A stretch of DNA of 64,000 bases, from positions 22,666-86,665 of the forward strand of contig JAKSDQ010000250.1 of the NCBI GenBank assembly GCA_022360015.1, written 5' to 3'. The position numbers and the translations under genes are program-made. Of the stretch, positions 60,123 through 64,000 are shown one piece after another (position 1 is the stretch's first letter; each line of letters opens with the position of its first letter). Below the pieces are notes generated by a model that saw only the letters and a list, made by a program, of their open reading frames with translations, did not search any database and was not told where the DNA came from. This stretch comes from Cytophagales bacterium (GTDB lineage Bacteria > Bacteroidota > Bacteroidia > Cytophagales > Cyclobacteriaceae).

Positions 60123-61658
60123 ATGAAAATAAATATAATTTTTACGACAGTAATGCTGTCAATTGTAACTTTCACAAATGCACAAATACAAGAGGTTTCA
60201 CCTCCATCTACCAATACAGCTGCCCTAGGTAAGTCTAATGCCACCGCGTTGTTTAATTTAGGCTACGATGGCAGGAACGATTTATCGGGGGGAAGGTATT
60301 TGGATAATTTACAAATAAAGAATAATGGCAATGAAGAAACAGTAAAAAGATTCACCTTTGATTATACCTACATGTCTAGTGATAATTACTGTGAAGAGGC
60401 GAAAAGCGTATGTGATAATCATTGTCCCCCAGGTATCCAAGAGTGTTTTGACGAATGTTACAACATCTATCAAAGCTGTGCCGGGCTTGCTGATGACGGA
60501 AATTTTCATGACAAATATAGGATGTTTTTGTCAGCAGTTTATGAAACTGAGGCGGGAGTAGATGACCTTTGCTATTGTGAAAAAAGACTAGAATCATGCA
60601 ATAGCCAGTGTCCAAATGTACAGGAGTGCTTCGATGAATGTTATGTAGCTTTTCAATCATGTGAAATAACTAATCAATCCGGCACAGATTGTTCTCAAGT
60701 TGTCTTATCAAAATTGCCGGCTTATCAATTTAGTTATAATTCCTTATCACTTCCTCCAAGACTATCAAAGCAACAGGATTTTTGGGGATATTACAATGCA
60801 AATGCTGAGAATTCCTTAATTCCTCGAGTTTATGTTTATCCAGCCTACAATGAAATCAGAAAAAAATATAGTTATCTCCCTCGTGATAATTATCAAGGGA
60901 ATAGTTACCTAATGAACGGTGCAAATAGAAGAGCGAATCCGCCATTTGCACAAGCTGGAATTCTAACCAAAATCACGTACCCAACAGGTGGATCGAGTAC
61001 CTATGGGTACAAATCAAATGAATATTATGACATAGATATCCAAAAAAACATACAAGGAGGGGGCCTAAGGATAGAGCAGATAACCTTATTCGATGGGATT
61101 GATCATGGAAATGATATTGTGAAGAATTACTCTTACAATAAATATAGTGATTCTAGTCAGTCGAGCGGAGTTTTGGTTAATTATCCATCTTTCGTTAGTG
61201 TAGCTCTAATTGAAAGAGAATCAGTTAGTAAAGTTGATCATCCTTTCAAGGAAAATATTATTTATAACAGGTACGATCATGCAGGCAATATTTGTGAGTA
61301 TCGGCAGGCAAATGGGATCCCTGTTTCTATGATATGGGGGTATAACAAGCAATATCCTATTACTAAAATAGAAAATGCAACCTATGATGATGTGGCTAAT
61401 AGTCTATGAGTTTCTATAGAGAATGTTTTGAGTTTAGATGAAACCGATTTGTCTCAAATAGAGTCTTTGAGAAGTAGTATGCCAAATTCAATGGTAGAAA
61501 CATATAGATATAAACCTTTAATTGGAGTTACTAGCATTACGGATGCAAACGGTCTTACAATATACTATGAGTATGATGAATTCAATCGTATAAAAAACAT
61601 TAAAGATTATGAAGGAAATATTTTAAAAAGTATTGAATACAATTATAGAGAAAATTAA
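60123..61658 (+). pseudogene. Third RHS-like gene, internally shortened, interrupted by in-frame TGA at 61407-61409
   Basis: Signal peptide MKINIIFTTVMLSIVTFTNAQ; VSPPSTNTAALGK; YAHAGNICEYRQANGIPVSMIWGYNKQYPI-like segment (read YDHAGNICEYRQANGIPVSMIWGYNKQYPI); frame continues after TGA to YYEYDEFNRIKNIKDYEGNILKSIEYNYREN. Confidence 0.8.
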
Positions 61659-61765
61659 TGAGCAAGCGAAAACCAGGTCTTGACGCCTATGAGTATTGCG
61701 GTACTTTAAAATTGAAAGAGGATGCTTTAGCGATCCAAAAAAGGTTAAGGGATGAGTGGGAATAA
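61658..61765 (+). CDS. Short antitoxin-like protein (35 aa)
   Basis: MSKRKPGLDAYEYCGTLKLKEDALAIQKRLRDEWE; start overlaps RHS stop (TAATG), end overlaps the PIN gene start. Confidence 0.55.
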   Translation: MSKRKPGLDAYEYCGTLKLKEDALAIQKRLRDEWE

Positions 61766-62129
61766 ACTGCTTTTAGCTACCAATAGCATTTTATATTTAT
61801 TATCGGGCGATGAGACCCTTGCCGACATATTGGATAAGAAACACAACTACGTATCTTTTATCACAGAACTGGAGCTTTACAGCTTCAAATTGTTGACAAA
61901 GGCAGAAAAGCAAAAGATAGACGCTGTGCTGTCCGCATGCACGATCATAGACATCAATACGGGGATCAAGCGACATGCCATTGCGATCCGTCAATCCCAT
62001 TCCTTAAAGTTACCGGACAGCATCATTGCCGGCACTTCGATGTATTTAGATATTCCACTCATTACCTCTGATAAGGCTTTTAACAAGGTTGATGATCTGG
62101 GCCTGGTATTCTACGAATACGAAAAATAA
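61752..62129 (+). CDS. PIN-domain (VapC-like) protein with altered first active-site motif
   Basis: 125 aa; KLLLATNSILYLLSGDETL (DTN expected), LPDSIIAGTSMYLDIPLITSDKAF. Confidence 0.85.
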   Translation: MSGNKLLLATNSILYLLSGDETLADILDKKHNYVSFITELELYSFKLLTKAEKQKIDAVLSACTIIDINTGIKRHAIAIRQSHSLKLPDSIIAGTSMYLDIPLITSDKAFNKVDDLGLVFYEYEK

Positions 62130-62184
62130 CTGAGATTAAGAAACATCTTCAACTTCCTTTGAACACTCCTTTCAATGACGTATT

Positions 62185-62222
62185 CGTTCCCGCTAAGCTA
62201 GTAGTTGCTTTTTCCATAGCAC
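62185..62222 (+). repeat. Dispersed repeat module 1, copy B (module 2 absent)
   Basis: CGTTCCCGCTAAGCTAgtagttgCTTTTTCCATAGCAC. Confidence 0.75.
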
Positions 62223-62310
62223 GTGGGGAAATAGCTGGTAGCAAAGCTGATTATCAAGACTTCTATAAAATGCTTTTAGGGTGCGATATTTAAATGTAGA
62301 TTAATAAAAT

Positions 62311-62343
62311 AAAAAACCTGGCTAGAGATAGCCAGGTTTTTTT
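62311..62343 (-). terminator. Hairpin terminator behind XRE gene 2
   Basis: AAAAACCTGGCTA-gaga-TAGCCAGGTTTTTTTT. Confidence 0.75.
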
Positions 62344-62675
62344 TACCGCAAAAGGGAGTCCATTTTATACTTAGCGAAGAAAGCGTCCATCAGGGCGTAT
62401 ATATGGTTTTTGTCTTCAGGGTTGAGCTTTTCCAACAGCTTTAACCTTTTAAGCGCACCCTTATCGATATTCTGATATTCTCCGTCTTTTACCAAAAAAT
62501 CAATCGTAACGTTCAGGGCATCGACAATTTTAGCGCCGGTGTCGATGGAAGGTTTGATCTCGTCCCTTTCATACTTGCCAATGATATCGCCGGAAGTACC
62601 GACAGCCTTTCCTAAGTCGGACTGTGTCATTTTCATCTGCTTTCTTGCATAGGCAATTTGTTGTCCAAACGTCAT
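62343..62675 (-). CDS. XRE-family HTH transcriptional regulator
   Basis: 110 aa; MTFGQQIAYARKQMKMTQSDLGKAVGTSGDIIGKYERDEIKPSIDTGAKIVDALNVTIDFLV. Confidence 0.88.
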   Translation of the reverse strand: MTFGQQIAYARKQMKMTQSDLGKAVGTSGDIIGKYERDEIKPSIDTGAKIVDALNVTIDFLVKDGEYQNIDKGALKRLKLLEKLNPEDKNHIYALMDAFFAKYKMDSLLR

Positions 62676-62992
62676 GATATATCGTATTTATGAGCTAAAA
62701 AATGAGAATTATGTAAAAATAAATGAATTAAAAGTCAGAAAAAATTTTAATAATGCTTGTTTAAAACGGGGAAAGATATAAGGGTAGTACAGGTATTTGC
62801 AGGGCATAAACAGACCTCATCGACAGAAAGGTACAAACAAACCCATATAGAAGAATTAAAAGCGGCAGTGATGAAAAGGCATCCTTTGGGTTGACAAATG
62901 GCATTTTGATGGGTTTACTATTTTCAATGAAAGGGGATTTAAGAGTAATTACTGATCAGTGTTCATGGTCTAACTGGTTAGTGGTGTTACGG

Positions 62993-63030
62993 GGAACCAC
63001 CCTGGCCGGCGTCCGCTGGCCAGGGGTTCC
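62993..63030. repeat. Strong GC-rich imperfect hairpin
   Basis: GGAACCaccCTGGCC-ggcgtccgct-GGCCAGgGGTTCC between XRE2 and the next TA pair. Confidence 0.6.
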
Positions 63031-63123
63031 TTTTAACCACGCAAGCGTTCGCGCTGAAAGAGAAGTTAAAAGAACAACTATTAAAATAAAGTCGTATTTT
63101 TAAGAAAAAATAAGCGAATAAAG

Positions 63124-63348
63124 ATGGCAGAAAGAACGATAGATACTGAATTACTGGGATATTTTCATTCATTGCCCAAACCTCAGCAGTTGGATGTGCT
63201 CAACTATTTAAAGTCTTTGATAAAGAAAGGCTCCCGGCCACAAAAAGGTTTATTGAAGCTTGCCGGCAGTATATCGCCAAAGGATTTAAAGCTGATGAAA
63301 GCGGCCATAAACGAAGGTTGTGAGCAAATCGATGAAGATGAGTGGTAG
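63124..63348 (+). CDS. Antitoxin-like protein (DUF2281/VapB-like)
   Basis: 74 aa; LLGYFHSLPKPQQLDVLNYLKSLIKK; overlaps downstream PIN gene. Confidence 0.7.
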   Translation: MAERTIDTELLGYFHSLPKPQQLDVLNYLKSLIKKGSRPQKGLLKLAGSISPKDLKLMKAAINEGCEQIDEDEW

Positions 63349-63724
63349 TTATTTGCTTGACACCAATATTGTTATTGCTTTTTATGAGGCAGAGCCCAAA
63401 GTGGTAGAAAAGGTAACTGGATCAGAGATATATCTTCCATATGTAGTGATCGGGGAATTAAGGTATGGTGCTGAGAAGTCCGGCCGGAAGTCCTCTAACC
63501 AAAAACAGATCGATGCGTTAGTAGAGCAGGTGACCATTTTACCCGGATCAGCAGCAACTGCTAAACATTATGGGATTATAAAAAGCCAGTTAAAAAAGAA
63601 AGGTCGACCTATTCCGGAGAATGATATATGGATAGCAGCCATCGCCAAAGAATATGATCTTATATTGGTTACACGAGACGATCATTTTTCTCATATTGAA
63701 GGGATAAAACAAGAGGCCTGGTAA
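63332..63724 (+). CDS. VapC-like PIN-domain toxin
   Basis: SGSYLLDTNIVIAFYEAEP, VVIGELRYGA, PENDIWIAAIAKEYDLILVTRDDHF; intact acidic residues; start is within 63320-63332 region. Confidence 0.9.
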   Translation: MKMSGSYLLDTNIVIAFYEAEPKVVEKVTGSEIYLPYVVIGELRYGAEKSGRKSSNQKQIDALVEQVTILPGSAATAKHYGIIKSQLKKKGRPIPENDIWIAAIAKEYDLILVTRDDHFSHIEGIKQEAW

Positions 63725-63792
63725 CATAAACCTTGTCACCCATTGAAACAGCCCCTCAATAACCTTGTTCATTTAAAGCCACCAACATTTAT

Positions 63793-63844
63793 CCGTTCCC
63801 GCTAAGCTAACCGTCCTTTTTCCATAGCATGCTCGTAAAGCAGT
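63793..63844 (+). repeat. Dispersed repeat module 1, copy C
   Basis: CGTTCCCGCTAAGCTAaCCGTCCTTTTTCCATAGCAtgctcGTAAAGCaGTG. Confidence 0.85.
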
Positions 63845-63947
63845 GTTCAATCGTTTAGGAAGCTTGCTTGGAGCATCACGGCTCAGGGTAAAAGTCGAAA
63901 GCATCCGGTATAACTAAAGGCGTTCATCCGGATTTTTACCCTTCACC

Positions 63948-64000
63948 GGAATGTTGACCTTTTTCTTTTCAATAGAAAACCAACTGAAAGAAAAATGTTA
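63948..64000 (+). repeat. Dispersed repeat module 2, copy C, truncated by window end
   Basis: CGGAATGTTGACCTTTTTCTTTTCAATAGAAAACCAACTGaAAGAAAAATGTTA. Confidence 0.85.

Noticed and set aside
63590-63772. Reverse ORF over the VapC gene
   Set aside because: Antisense to a clear PIN-domain CDS with no support of its own.

Overview
This window looks like a chromosomal segment of a Bacteroidota bacterium (Cytophagales-like by gene content: GldA/F/G-type ABC genes, FecR/ECF sigma pair, LytTR two-component system, T9SS-like sorting motif, DUF6443/RHS proteins). The first ~38 kb is mostly ordinary housekeeping or metabolic genes. The exceptions are a TPP riboswitch in front of an atypical methyltransferase/AIR-synthase-like/ThiE-like operon, a tandem-palindrome operator candidate at msrB, a long interspersed palindrome, and a free-standing T9SS-CTD-like protein. 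From ~38.5 kb to the window end there is an RHS/YD polymorphic-toxin island. It contains a coiled-coil/barrel protein, a small secreted protein, a 1,120-aa RHS shaft, and a ~3,930-aa LRR+RHS+CBM+LamG/FN3+RHS protein ending in a toxin-like tip with a candidate immunity gene. After these come a displaced start-less RHS tip cassette (ParB-like toxin domain plus candidate immunity gene), a decayed third RHS gene with a duplicated Cys-rich insert and an in-frame TGA, three PIN-family toxin-antitoxin pairs, two XRE regulators, and a dispersed repeat found directly behind each of the three PIN genes. The most novel candidate is this repeat-punctuated tip/TA cassette array. All calls come from reading the sequence by eye; no database search was run.
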